This document shows, one piece after another, positions 17,045 through 25,399 of a DNA stretch of 45,524 nt. How positions within the stretch are numbered: the first letter of the stretch is position 1; each line of letters begins with the position of its first letter. The translations under genes were made by a program, and so were the position numbers. Under the pieces are notes generated by a model, which was not told the DNA's origin, made no database searches, and worked only from the letters and a program-made list of their open reading frames with translations. Source of the stretch: CALFMR01 sp035550595 (lineage in GTDB: Bacteria; Acidobacteriota; Vicinamibacteria; Vicinamibacterales; SCN-69-37); contig DASZOV010000093.1 of the NCBI GenBank assembly GCA_035550595.1, positions 1-45,524 on the forward strand, given 5' to 3'.

Positions 17045-17935
17045 GTGAGCGGGTCCTCCAGACGCATCGCCATCCTCCTCCACGCCAACGACCGCGACGC
17101 GAACCGTCACCGTTATGTCGTCGACGACCTCGCCGACTGCTGGCGCGAAGACGGACACGAGGTCGAGTATCTGCAGGGCATCGATACGTCCGCGACGGCG
17201 GACGTGCTCTTCGTGCACGTCAATCTCTCGGTCGTACCCGACGAGTACCTCACCTTCGCGTCGCGCTTCCCCATCGTCCTGAACGGCAGATTGCGCGATA
17301 TCCGCAAGTCGGTCGTGAGTGCGCATCTCGTCCGTCCCGGCGACGGATGGCCGGGACCGGTCATCGTGAAGTCCAACGCCAACTACGGCGGCGGTCCCGA
17401 GCGGCGACTGGCGCCGACCTGGCGGAACACGCGGTCGGGATTCTGGTATCAGGCGCGGCGGGTCGCGAAACGGCTGACCCACCGCTTCGATGTCGAGGAC
17501 TGGAGCGGCTACCGCATCTACCAGCGCACGGCGGACGTGCCACGGCCGCTCTTCGCGCGCGGTGATCTCGTCGTCGAACGCTTCCTGCCGGAGGTCGCCG
17601 ACGGCTTGTTCCACGTGCGCGTCTACCAGGTGCTCGGCGACCGTTGGAGCTGCACGCGGCTGGCCTCACCCGAGCCCATCTTCAAGGCCGCGATGAGCGT
17701 CTCATCGACGCCGGTCGAGCCACATCCGGAAGTGCAGGGCTGGTGCCGTCAGTTTCACCTGGACTACGGGAAGCTGGACTACGTGGTTCACGAAGGCACG
17801 CCCGTGCTGCTCGACGTGAACAAGACCATCGGCGCCTCGGCCCGGGTGGCGGATCTCGACCTTCGCGCGATGCGGCGTCAACTGGCCGAAGGTTTGTACA
17901 GCTATTTCGACGACGGCCGATCCGCGCGCGCGTAA
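17045..17935 (+). CDS. ATP-grasp-like protein of unknown substrate
   Basis: About 296 residues. The layout is that of ATP-grasp enzymes: an N-terminal pre-ATP-grasp domain (IAILLHANDRDANRHRYVVD), a central lysine strand 'PVIVKSNANYGGGPERR' resembling the ATP-binding lysine and Gly-rich loop, 'DLVVERFLPE' as the second nucleotide-contacting strand, and a C-terminal metal-site segment 'HLDYGKLDYVVHEGTPVLLD' followed by 'DVNKTIG'. Such enzymes ligate a carboxylate to an amine, thiol or hydroxyl. I cannot place it in a named subfamily. GTG 17045 is preferred because GAGG at 17036-17039 is well spaced before it; GTG 17039 is the alternative. It converges on the Dit1/PvcA-like gene with 23 nt between stops. 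Confidence 0.65.
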   Translation: MSGSSRRIAILLHANDRDANRHRYVVDDLADCWREDGHEVEYLQGIDTSATADVLFVHVNLSVVPDEYLTFASRFPIVLNGRLRDIRKSVVSAHLVRPGDGWPGPVIVKSNANYGGGPERRLAPTWRNTRSGFWYQARRVAKRLTHRFDVEDWSGYRIYQRTADVPRPLFARGDLVVERFLPEVADGLFHVRVYQVLGDRWSCTRLASPEPIFKAAMSVSSTPVEPHPEVQGWCRQFHLDYGKLDYVVHEGTPVLLDVNKTIGASARVADLDLRAMRRQLAEGLYSYFDDGRSARA

Positions 17936-17958
17936 CGCCGGGTCAGGCCGGTCTCCGG

Positions 17959-18975
17959 CTACGGCTCGGGCGTCCGCGCGCGGGCGACGGTGATCGAGGC
18001 CAGGGGCGGCGGCAGAATGTCGGACAGGTCCACCCGCTCGCAGTCATAGTTCGCAATGTTTCGCGTCGTGAGCAGCACCGGACGGACCGAGCCCTTCACG
18101 GCCGGCGTCAGCGCGAGTTCGCCGACCTGCGCCCGCTGGTCGCCGCCCGGGAACGACCGGAATCCCAGCGTCGCGCCCGTGGCCCGCTGCGTCATGTGGA
18201 CGCCCTGGACGAACCGATCCAGCAGCCGGTTCGTCACCTCACTCGTGCGGCGATAACGCTCGATGCGCTCGGCCGCCTCAGCCGGCGTGCACGGCCGGCC
18301 TAGAAACCGGGCGACATTGTCGATAGCCGCAGGTGCGATGTCATCGGCGGGCGTCTGCACCGGCAGGGCGGCCAGTTCGCGATCGTACTCGCCGAGGTCG
18401 ACGATCTCGGATTCGACGACGAGCTCGACGCGATCGGTCATGGCCATCGTCGCGATGAGCGCGCGGAACTGACGCACGTAGCCCTCCGTCTGGTCGAGCG
18501 GGACATCGTTCGTGCGCAGGGCGCAGACGTTGTCGATGACGAAGAAGAAGCGTGCGCCGGGCGCGTACAAGCCGCGGATTTCTCGGCAGAACGCGTCGAC
18601 CTGGAAGAGCAACAGCAGCTCGGAGAGACCGACCTCGCTCGACAGCGGCACGACGCCGGGCCGCGTGCTCGCGTGATAGCCGGGACCGACGTCGAGAAAG
18701 AACCGGAACGCGCCGTCGACCTGGATGCGTGCCCGCAGCGATTGCGCGACCTCGTCCTGGTAGACTTGCGCCTTTCGCCGACCGAGGTCACAGAACCGGC
18801 GGCTCGTGAGCACGTCGAAAATCTTCAACGCCAGATCGTCGCCAGCAGCGGAGACGACGGGCGTGTCAGAAATCTGCGGCGCGGCCATCTCCGCCAGCAC
18901 GCGCGACACGTAGTCGCGTGCCTGCGCGCGGAGCACGTCGTCGACGTGACTCGATACTTCGCTCGATGTCGTCAT
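17959..18975 (-). CDS. Dit1/PvcA-like protein (possible isonitrile-synthase relative)
   Basis: A 338-residue protein with no membrane segment or signal peptide. The central part matches the pattern of the pyoverdine/dityrosine biosynthesis (Dit1/PvcA) family: 'LSSEVGLSELLLLFQVDAFC' in place of the 'PDMGE...L' segment, then 'REIRGLYAPGARFFFVIDNV' in place of 'I...Y.PGA...I.SDG', then 'QTEGYVRQFRALIATM'. Family length (about 330) also fits. Dit1/PvcA enzymes convert the amino group of Tyr or Trp to an isonitrile using ribulose-5-phosphate. This match is by eye and distant, and the usual SDG triplet reads IDN here. Neighbours (ATP-grasp, glycosyltransferase, cytidylyltransferase) would suit a small natural-product pathway. 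Confidence 0.45.
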   Translation of the reverse strand: MTTSSEVSSHVDDVLRAQARDYVSRVLAEMAAPQISDTPVVSAAGDDLALKIFDVLTSRRFCDLGRRKAQVYQDEVAQSLRARIQVDGAFRFFLDVGPGYHASTRPGVVPLSSEVGLSELLLLFQVDAFCREIRGLYAPGARFFFVIDNVCALRTNDVPLDQTEGYVRQFRALIATMAMTDRVELVVESEIVDLGEYDRELAALPVQTPADDIAPAAIDNVARFLGRPCTPAEAAERIERYRRTSEVTNRLLDRFVQGVHMTQRATGATLGFRSFPGGDQRAQVGELALTPAVKGSVRPVLLTTRNIANYDCERVDLSDILPPPLASITVARARTPEP

Positions 18976-19324
18976 TTCGTGTCCTGCGCAGCGAGGCGCG
19001 CAAGTCGACCTGGGTTCTCCCAGGCCGCCCCAACACAGCGCAGCCTAGCGCCCTCACGCCATGAGTTCAAGCCGGCCACGGACCTGCCATGCCGGAATGG
19101 CGGCATATCTGTGCAGGTATCGGCGGTACCACGACACGCCGGCACTCCGCGCGTCCCTGCAGGCATCGACGGGCTGACTGGCACGGCGGCCTGCGTGCTC
19201 TTGCACGTTCGCACCGCCCAGAGCGGGCTGATCTCCCAAAATCCGCGCTACCATGAGCGCACCCGGCGTGAGCCGACGCGGTGCCCCGCCGCGCCGAGGT
19301 CCGCCGGCCAGGGGCCGATTCGAC
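18976..19324. other. 350-bp intergenic region between divergent genes
   Basis: No supported gene. It must hold the promoters of the minus-strand Dit1/PvcA-like gene and the plus-strand cytidylyltransferase gene. Two short perfect hairpins are visible: CCTGGG-TTCT-CCCAGG at 19009-19024 and ATGCCG-GAATGG-CGGCAT at 19089-19106. Neither matches a motif I can name. Confidence 0.4.
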
Positions 19325-20131
19325 ATGAAAGTGGTGCTGTTCTGCGGCGGACTGGGCACGCGCCTGCGTGAACACTCCGATACGATTCCCAAACCCCTCG
19401 TCAGCGTCGGCTTCCGCCCCATCCTCTGGCACCTGATGCGGTACTACGCCTATTACGGCCATCGCGAGTTCGTCCTGTGCCTCGGCTATCGTGGCGATCT
19501 CGTGCGCGAGTACTTCCTCAACTATCAGGACGCGATCACGAGCGACTTCACGCTGCACGGCGCTGACAAGCGCATCGAGCTGCACGACGACTTCATCAGC
19601 GACTGGCGCATCACGTTCGTCGACACCGGACTCCACAGCAATATCGGCCAGCGGCTGCTCCGCGTGAAGAAGTACCTCGCGGACGAAGAGACCTTCCTGG
19701 CCAACTATGCGGACGGCCTCTCGGATCTGCCGCTCGACGACATGATCGCGGATTTCCGTCGCCGTGACGTCGTCGCCAGTTTCGCGTCGGTCAAGAGCAC
19801 CGAGCGCTTTCACATGGTCCAATGCGACGAGACCGGTGTCGTCGCGCGGGTGGACACGGTGCCGAGCCAGGACTTCTGGATCAACGGCGGCTTCTTCGCG
19901 TTCAAGCGGCAGATCTTCGACTACATCGAGGAAGGCGACGAGCTCGTCGAACGGCCGTTCGCCCGGCTCATCGCCGAACGCCAGCTCGCGACGTATCGCT
20001 GGAGCGGGTTCTGGCAGTGCATGGACACGTTGAAGGACAAGATCAGCTTCGATCGCATGGAGGCCAGAGGCCAGCGTCCGTGGATGATCTGGCAGCCCCC
20101 ACGGTCGGCGCCTGACTCAACCGAGCGCTAA
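19325..20131 (+). CDS. rfbF: Glucose-1-phosphate cytidylyltransferase-like nucleotidyltransferase
   Basis: A 268-residue sugar-1-phosphate nucleotidyltransferase. It opens with 'MKVVLFCGGLGTRLRE' (nucleotide-binding loop) and 'PKPLVSVGFRPILWHLMRYY', followed by 'LCLGYRGDLVREYFLNY', 'ITFVDTG', 'LANYADGLSDLPLDDMI' and 'WINGGFFAF'. These track the RfbF/glucose-1-phosphate cytidylyltransferase family (CTP + glucose-1-P to CDP-glucose), the first step to CDP-linked 3,6-dideoxyhexoses. No CDP-glucose dehydratase is present nearby, so it may instead serve a different CDP- or NDP-sugar. ATG 19325 fits the family start; the upstream in-frame extension is Arg/Pro-rich and unlikely. Confidence 0.85.
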   Translation: MKVVLFCGGLGTRLREHSDTIPKPLVSVGFRPILWHLMRYYAYYGHREFVLCLGYRGDLVREYFLNYQDAITSDFTLHGADKRIELHDDFISDWRITFVDTGLHSNIGQRLLRVKKYLADEETFLANYADGLSDLPLDDMIADFRRRDVVASFASVKSTERFHMVQCDETGVVARVDTVPSQDFWINGGFFAFKRQIFDYIEEGDELVERPFARLIAERQLATYRWSGFWQCMDTLKDKISFDRMEARGQRPWMIWQPPRSAPDSTER

Positions 20132-20147
20132 CGGGCACATGGGCGAC

Positions 20148-20173
20148 CGCGGCGTCAACGCCAGCCCGCCGCG
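20148..20173. terminator. GC-rich hairpin between convergent genes
   Basis: Inverted repeat CGCGGCG (20148-20154) / CGCCGCG (20167-20173), with flanking GGGCG / GCCC that can extend the stem. It lies between the cytidylyltransferase stop (20131) and the dhaL stop (20177) on opposite strands. No T-run, so it is a candidate bidirectional terminator only. Confidence 0.35.
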
Positions 20174-20176
20174 CCC

Positions 20177-20818
20177 TCATGCCTGCACGCTCGCCGCGAA
20201 TCCCTGCAGGATCAGCGCGCCCACCGCCGCCCCGGGGTCGTCGATGCCGATCGTCTGTTCGCGGAACACCGCGGCCTTGCCATGCTGCGACATCATCTGC
20301 CGCGCCGCCGTACGGCCGTGCTCGGCGGCCGTCGCGGCATCGGCGAGTGCCGTGCGAATGTCCGCGCCGCGCGTGGCTGCGGCTTCGAGCGCCGTTGCCG
20401 CGGGATCGAGCGCGTCGACGACGGTCTTGTTGCCGGGCTGCGTCTTGCCTCGTTCCATGATGCCGGCGGTGAACGCGCGAAAGAACGACGCCAGGCCCGC
20501 CGAATCGAGCGCGGCCACCTCGGCGACCGCTTTACCGCCGCGCATGAACCCCGTCGCCACGAGTGTGCCCATCGTCGACGGCGCCGCCTTGGCCATCGCC
20601 ATGCCGGCCTGCATCAGCATCTTGCCCGGCGTGACGGCTGACGCGCTCGCGGCATAGTCATCGGCCGCCGCGAACGCCTTGGTCATCGTCAGCCCGAGAT
20701 CGCCATCGCCAATCGCCTGATCGAGCGCGACGAGTCGATCGCGGTGTTCGTCCATCAGCAAGCGGACGGCGTGTACCGCCCGCGCGGCGCCCTGCAGATC
20801 CAGCACGTCCATACTCAT
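20177..20818 (-). CDS. dhaL: Dihydroxyacetone kinase subunit DhaL-like (ADP/ATP-binding)
   Basis: A 213-residue all-helical nucleotide-binding subunit that supplies the phosphoryl group to the substrate held by DhaK. The Mg-binding aspartates are in 'ALDQAIGDGDLGLTM' (Asp33, Asp38, Asp40). 'APSTMGTLVATGFMRGG' and 'GNKTVVDALDPAATAL' are the conserved nucleotide-contact and Asp-containing loops. The ATG at 20818 has GAGGGG eight nt upstream and lies 11 nt after the dhaK stop. No DhaM phosphotransferase gene is present, so this pair probably uses ATP directly, as in the kinases for dihydroxyacetone or erythrulose found in sugar ABC operons (inference). Confidence 0.9.
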   Translation of the reverse strand: MSMDVLDLQGAARAVHAVRLLMDEHRDRLVALDQAIGDGDLGLTMTKAFAAADDYAASASAVTPGKMLMQAGMAMAKAAPSTMGTLVATGFMRGGKAVAEVAALDSAGLASFFRAFTAGIMERGKTQPGNKTVVDALDPAATALEAAATRGADIRTALADAATAAEHGRTAARQMMSQHGKAAVFREQTIGIDDPGAAVGALILQGFAASVQA

Positions 20819-20829
20819 GGTCACGCCCC

Positions 20830-21837
20830 TCAGAGCTGCGGCTGCGAGAAGAACGGCGTGTCGGCCGGACGCGACACGAGCCGCTTCAGCTCGTCGTCGA
20901 GCTTCAACAGCGAGATCGACGCACCGGCCATCTCCATGCTGGTCGCGAACTCGCCGACGTAGGTGTTGAAGATCGTGATGCCGCGCTGCTGAAGCTCTCG
21001 TGAGACGCGGCGGAACAGGATGTACAACTCTTCTTTCGGCGTCGCCCCGAGGCCGTTGACGAGGACCGACACCTCGTCGCCGCGCTCGTACGGCAGATCC
21101 TCCAGAATCGCCGGCAGCATCTCGTCCACGATCGTGTCTGCGGTGACGAGCGGACCGCGGCGGATGCCGCGCTCGCCGTGGATGCCCATGCCGATCTCCA
21201 TTTCGCCGGCGCCCAGCTCGAACCCGGGCTTGCCGACCTGCGGCACGGTGCACGGCGTCAACGCCACGCCCATCGTGCGAACGTTTGCGGCGGCTTTCTC
21301 GGCGACACGTTTGACCTCGGCGAGCGGCGCAAGTTCCGCGGCCATTGCGCCCGCGCATTTGAACAGATAGAAGATCCCGGCGACTCCACGGCGCTTCTGC
21401 CCTTCCGTCTTCGGCGCCGACGCGACGTCGTCAGCGCCGAGCACGGTCTCGACGGTGATGTCTTCCATCGACGCCATCTCGGTCGCCATGTCGAAGTTCA
21501 GTACGTCGCCGCCGTAGTTGCCGTAGATGTAGAGGACGCCAGCGCCAGCGTCGATCGCACGGGTCACTTCGAGCATTTGGTCGGCGCTCGGCGACTGGAA
21601 GACATCGCCGATCGAACAACCGTCGAGCAGTCCGTCGCCGATGTACCCGAGGAACAACGGCAGATGGCCCGAGCCACCGCCGCTCGCGATGCCGACCTTG
21701 TTCGGCGTCTTCGGACCGCCTTTCACGAGACAGTGCAGGTCGCCGGCCACCGACGCCAGCCGGCCGGGATGCGCGGCGAGAATGCCCTCGATCATCTCGG
21801 GCACGAATCGCTCGGCCTCGTTCAGAAACTTCTTCAT
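20830..21837 (-). CDS. dhaK: Dihydroxyacetone/ketotetrose kinase substrate-binding subunit DhaK-like
   Basis: A 335-residue subunit that binds dihydroxyacetone or a related short ketose covalently. Hallmarks are 'GIASGGGSGHLPLFLGYIG' (residues 49-67), 'YIYGNYGGDVLNFDMA' with Asp111, and His220 in 'GMGIHGERG', the residue forming the hemiaminal with the substrate carbonyl. ATG 21837 is preceded by GGGGGAAG. It directly follows the permease gene (2 nt gap) in the ABC operon, so it phosphorylates the imported sugar or its product. The substrate could be dihydroxyacetone, erythrulose or an apiose-derived ketose; sequence alone does not decide. Confidence 0.92.
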   Translation of the reverse strand: MKKFLNEAERFVPEMIEGILAAHPGRLASVAGDLHCLVKGGPKTPNKVGIASGGGSGHLPLFLGYIGDGLLDGCSIGDVFQSPSADQMLEVTRAIDAGAGVLYIYGNYGGDVLNFDMATEMASMEDITVETVLGADDVASAPKTEGQKRRGVAGIFYLFKCAGAMAAELAPLAEVKRVAEKAAANVRTMGVALTPCTVPQVGKPGFELGAGEMEIGMGIHGERGIRRGPLVTADTIVDEMLPAILEDLPYERGDEVSVLVNGLGATPKEELYILFRRVSRELQQRGITIFNTYVGEFATSMEMAGASISLLKLDDELKRLVSRPADTPFFSQPQL

Positions 21838-21839
21838 GC

Positions 21840-22868
21840 TCACTTCCCCCTGCGCTCGAGAACGCTGTTGATCACCATGACCAGAAGCAAGAACGCGCCC
21901 CACGCGAGCTCGGTCGCGAAGCTCGTGAGACGCATCATGCCAAATCCTGAACTGAGCAGTTCCAAAGCGAAGACCGCGAGGCCAACGCCGAGCACGCGCG
22001 CCGATCCACCGGCCGGGTCGACGCCGGCGAGCACGACGACGAGAATCGACTGCAGCAGATAGGACGAGCCGTAGTCGGCTTTCGCGGAGTTCGCGCGCGA
22101 CACCATCAGCAGCCCCGTCACGCTCGAAACGAGCGCCGTGGTCACGTAGGTGCGAACGAGCACGCTTCGCACGGGCAACGCCGCGAACCACGCCGCAATC
22201 GGATTCGTGCCGACCAGCCGCGCTTCGACGCCGAACGCAGTGCGATTGACGAGAACCGCCATCACGGCGGCACCGCCTACGCAGAGCCACAACGGCACCG
22301 GAATCGCCAGAAGCGTGCCGTTCCCGAGCCATTGAAAGCTATCTGGAAGGCCGATGATGGCCTGCCCGCCGGTGAGCACCAGCGCGAGCCCCGTGAACAA
22401 CTGCAGCGTGCCGAGCGTGACGAGAATCGATGGCACACGAATGAACGCGACCGCGCAGCCGTTGACGAGGCCGCACGCCAGTCCCGTGCAGAGACCGGCG
22501 CCGACGCCCGCCACGATCGCGACGGCTTCTCCGCTGGCGCCTGCCTCCCCCCGCAGCACGTGCACCATCGTCATGGCGGCGACGATGCTCGACAGGTTGG
22601 CGATGCTGACGACGGAGAGATCGATGCCGCCGGTGAGCATCGACAACATCATCGCGAAGCTCAAGAGCGCGAGCTCCGGAAGCTGGAACGCGATCGATTG
22701 AAAATTTGCGGTCGTGAGAAACCGATCGCTGCCGACGAGGAGCGTCATCGACACGAAGACAGCCACGGTGAAGACGACGAGCCGCGCGAACGGCGTGCGG
22801 CCCAAGATGCCGCCGCTCGCCAGGCGAGTCGCGAGCGTCGCACCGGCCGGCGCGCCCCTACCGGTCAT
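21840..22868 (-). CDS. Ribose-type (CUT2) sugar ABC transporter permease 1
   Basis: A 342-residue RbsC-family inner-membrane permease with about 8-10 hydrophobic helices. Recognisable family segments: 'LLSFAMMLSMLTGGIDLSVV', 'RVPSILVTLGTLQLFTGLAL' and 'QSILVVVLAGVDPAGGSARV'. It pairs with the second permease, whose stop overlaps its start by 4 nt. Length is normal. Monosaccharide import is the expected activity of the family. Confidence 0.9.
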   Translation of the reverse strand: MTGRGAPAGATLATRLASGGILGRTPFARLVVFTVAVFVSMTLLVGSDRFLTTANFQSIAFQLPELALLSFAMMLSMLTGGIDLSVVSIANLSSIVAAMTMVHVLRGEAGASGEAVAIVAGVGAGLCTGLACGLVNGCAVAFIRVPSILVTLGTLQLFTGLALVLTGGQAIIGLPDSFQWLGNGTLLAIPVPLWLCVGGAAVMAVLVNRTAFGVEARLVGTNPIAAWFAALPVRSVLVRTYVTTALVSSVTGLLMVSRANSAKADYGSSYLLQSILVVVLAGVDPAGGSARVLGVGLAVFALELLSSGFGMMRLTSFATELAWGAFLLLVMVINSVLERRGK

Positions 22869-23869
22869 CGCGCGATCTCACCCGCGCGGGCGCTTCGCGT
22901 CCGGAGCGCGGTGATGCTCGTGCTGACGAGCACGACGAGTCCGATGAACACCTGATGCCACTGCGACGGCAGGCCGACGAGCACGAGGCTGCCGTCCATG
23001 ATGACCATCAAGGCCACGCCGAGGAGCGCGCCCGTCACCGTGCCGCGGCCGCCGGTGATGCTGGCACCGCCGATCACGGCCGCCGCGATGACGGTCAGTT
23101 CCAGGCCGTCGAGATCGAGCGGATTGGCATTCCGAATGATCGACGCGTGGATGATGCCGACGAGGCCGGCCAAGGCACCCATCAGCCCGTACACGAACAG
23201 GTGGATGCGGCGGACGTTGAATCCGACCCGTTCCGCTGCCGCGAGATCCGCGCCGACTGCGTACGCCCCACGGCCAATCACTGTGTACCGTAAGGCCAGC
23301 GCCACGGCAATCGCGACACCGGCGAAGAAGAGAATCGACACGGTCAACGCCGCCGATGCGCCGTTGGCGAGCGTGGCCTCGAAGAGGTTCGTGCGCGAGA
23401 AGGCGATGATCGACGACGGCAGGTTCGTAATCGTCCGCGTGCCGACGAACTCGAGCAGCGCACCGCGAATCACGCTCGCCGTGCCGAGCGTGACGATGAG
23501 CGCGGGCAGGCGGAAGAAGTGGATCAGAACGGCGTTGAACAAGCCGAGAGCCAGGCCGATCGCCGTGGAGATGGCCAGAAGCACGGGAAGATGGTCCAGG
23601 CTGCGCACGTCGATCGCGAGCGTGCACGTGATGTACATGCCAGCGACCGCGATGGCGGGAAACGAGATGTCGATGCCGCCGGAAATCAGCACGACGAGCA
23701 AGCCGATCGTCAGGATGCCGAGCGGCACGCTCGTCTTCAGCAGATCGAAGGCGTTCTGCAACGAGTAGAACGCCGGGTTGAGCGCGCCGATCACGATCGA
23801 CAACAGCACCGTGACGACGAGGAGCACCAGCTCGTGCCGGCCGAGAAGCCGGCGCACGCGACTCGTCAT
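22865..23869 (-). CDS. Ribose-type (CUT2) sugar ABC transporter permease 2
   Basis: A 334-residue RbsC-family permease: 'LGILTIGLLVVLISGGIDIS', 'RLPALIVTLGTASVIRGAL' and 'TVIAAAVIGGASITGGRGTV' are the family signatures, the last being the conserved cytoplasmic loop that contacts the ATPase. Together with permease 1 it would form a heterodimeric channel, as in autoinducer-2 and rhamnose importers. ATG 23869 has GAGGCGAG about eight nt upstream; GTG 23887 is an alternative start six codons earlier. It begins just after the ATPase gene stop. Confidence 0.9.
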   Translation of the reverse strand: MTSRVRRLLGRHELVLLVVTVLLSIVIGALNPAFYSLQNAFDLLKTSVPLGILTIGLLVVLISGGIDISFPAIAVAGMYITCTLAIDVRSLDHLPVLLAISTAIGLALGLFNAVLIHFFRLPALIVTLGTASVIRGALLEFVGTRTITNLPSSIIAFSRTNLFEATLANGASAALTVSILFFAGVAIAVALALRYTVIGRGAYAVGADLAAAERVGFNVRRIHLFVYGLMGALAGLVGIIHASIIRNANPLDLDGLELTVIAAAVIGGASITGGRGTVTGALLGVALMVIMDGSLVLVGLPSQWHQVFIGLVVLVSTSITALRTRSARAGEIAR

Positions 23870-23890
23870 CGTCGACTCGCCTCGCACGCG

Positions 23891-25399
23891 TCAGCGCGCG
23901 GCACTCAACTGCTCCTGCAGCGCATCGCCGGTGAGCGTGGCGGCGCCAAGCTCGGTGGCTACGCGCCCGTGTCGAAAGATGATCACGCGACCACACGACT
24001 GCACGAGTTCCGGCAGATCGTCCGAGACGATGAGGACTGCGAGTCCGCCAGCCGCGAGCTGCCGGATCGTGGCGTGGATCTCTTCCTTGGCGCCCACGTC
24101 CACGCCCACGGTAGGTCCATTGAGCACGAGAACTTTCGGACGAGTCGCGAGGACGCGCGCCAGCACGACGCGCTGCTGGTTGCCGCCGGACAACTGGCGC
24201 ACGGGTGCATCGATCGATGGCGTCTTGACGCCGAGGTCGTGAATCCAGCGGTCGGCCTGGCTTCGCATGCGACGCGTCGATAGCAACCGCAGGCCAGTAG
24301 TCAGCGCTCGAAGGCTGGAAGCGTTCGCGTTGTCCGCGATCGAGCGATCGAGGAACAGCCCCTCGCGCAGCCGATCCTCCGGCACATAGCCGATGCCTGC
24401 GCGCGCCGCGGCGCGCACGGTATGCGCCGGTAGCGTTGCGCCGTCCACGGCAATCTCGCCGGTGCCGCGGGTCTCGAGGCCGGCCACGCGCGCGGCGAGC
24501 TCACCCTGGCCCGCGCCGAGCAGGCCCGTGAGCCCCACGATCTCGCCGGGCCGCACGTCGAACGTCACGCCGCGCAGAATCGGGCCCGTGAGATCGCGGA
24601 TGCGGAGTCGGGGTGACGCGCTCGCGTCCACGCGGCCGGCGAATCGGCTCTCGCCGATCGCGCGTCCCGTCATCGCGTGCGTCAGCCGCGCCTCGTCGAA
24701 CTCCGCCGCAGGCCCCGACTCCACGACGCGTCCGTTTCGGAGCACGGTGAAGCGATCGGCGGCCTGCAGCATCTCGCGCATCTTGTGGGTGACGAAGAGG
24801 ATCGCGACACCGCGCTGCTGCAGGTCGCGGACGAGCGCGAACAACGCGTCCACCTCCACGCCGGTCAGCGCCGTCGTCGGCTCGTCGAGGACGATGAGTC
24901 GCGCGTCCTGAAGCAGGGCGCGCGCGATGGCGACGAGTTGCTTCTCTGAAATCGGGAGATCGCCGACGAGCCGATCGAGATCGATCGAGACACGCAGGCG
25001 CTCGAGCGCGCGCTCGGCCGTGCGGCGGACGTCGCGCCATCGAACGAACGTTCGGCGGTGTTCGAGGAGCGAGTTGATCGCGAGGTTCTCGGCGACGGTG
25101 AGATTGGGAAAGAGCGACAGGTCCTGATAGATCACCTGCACGCCCTGGCGGACGGCGGTGATGGGCGTCAGCGACGCGACCGGCTGTCCGGCGATCGCGA
25201 TCGAGCCGCGGTCCGGCCGGTGCACGCCGGCGATGACCTTGATGAGCGTCGACTTGCCCGACCCGTTCTCCCCCGCGAGGCAGTGGATCTCGCCGGCCGC
25301 GACGTCGAGCGAGACGTCGTCGAGCGCGCGTACGCCGCCGAAAGACTTGCCGATCGCCTCGAGCGACAGGAACGGACGATCGGACGAACGCGGCGTCAT
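23891..25399 (-). CDS. Sugar ABC transporter ATP-binding protein (RbsA/XylG-like, two NBDs)
   Basis: A 502-residue protein with two fused nucleotide-binding domains. NBD1 is complete: Walker A 'GENGSGKST', Q-loop 'IYQDLSLF', signature replaced by 'ISEKQLVAIARAL' and Walker B 'LIVLDEPTTAL'. NBD2 has a degenerate Walker A ('GLLGAGQGEL', usual for this family) and a proper signature 'LSGGNQQRVVLARVL'. Its Walker B reads 'VLVLNGPTVGVD', so the Asp and catalytic Glu are replaced by Asn and Gly; NBD2 is probably non-hydrolytic. Its ATG overlaps the stop of the substrate-binding protein by 4 nt. Confidence 0.92.
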   Translation of the reverse strand: MTPRSSDRPFLSLEAIGKSFGGVRALDDVSLDVAAGEIHCLAGENGSGKSTLIKVIAGVHRPDRGSIAIAGQPVASLTPITAVRQGVQVIYQDLSLFPNLTVAENLAINSLLEHRRTFVRWRDVRRTAERALERLRVSIDLDRLVGDLPISEKQLVAIARALLQDARLIVLDEPTTALTGVEVDALFALVRDLQQRGVAILFVTHKMREMLQAADRFTVLRNGRVVESGPAAEFDEARLTHAMTGRAIGESRFAGRVDASASPRLRIRDLTGPILRGVTFDVRPGEIVGLTGLLGAGQGELAARVAGLETRGTGEIAVDGATLPAHTVRAAARAGIGYVPEDRLREGLFLDRSIADNANASSLRALTTGLRLLSTRRMRSQADRWIHDLGVKTPSIDAPVRQLSGGNQQRVVLARVLATRPKVLVLNGPTVGVDVGAKEEIHATIRQLAAGGLAVLIVSDDLPELVQSCGRVIIFRHGRVATELGAATLTGDALQEQLSAAR

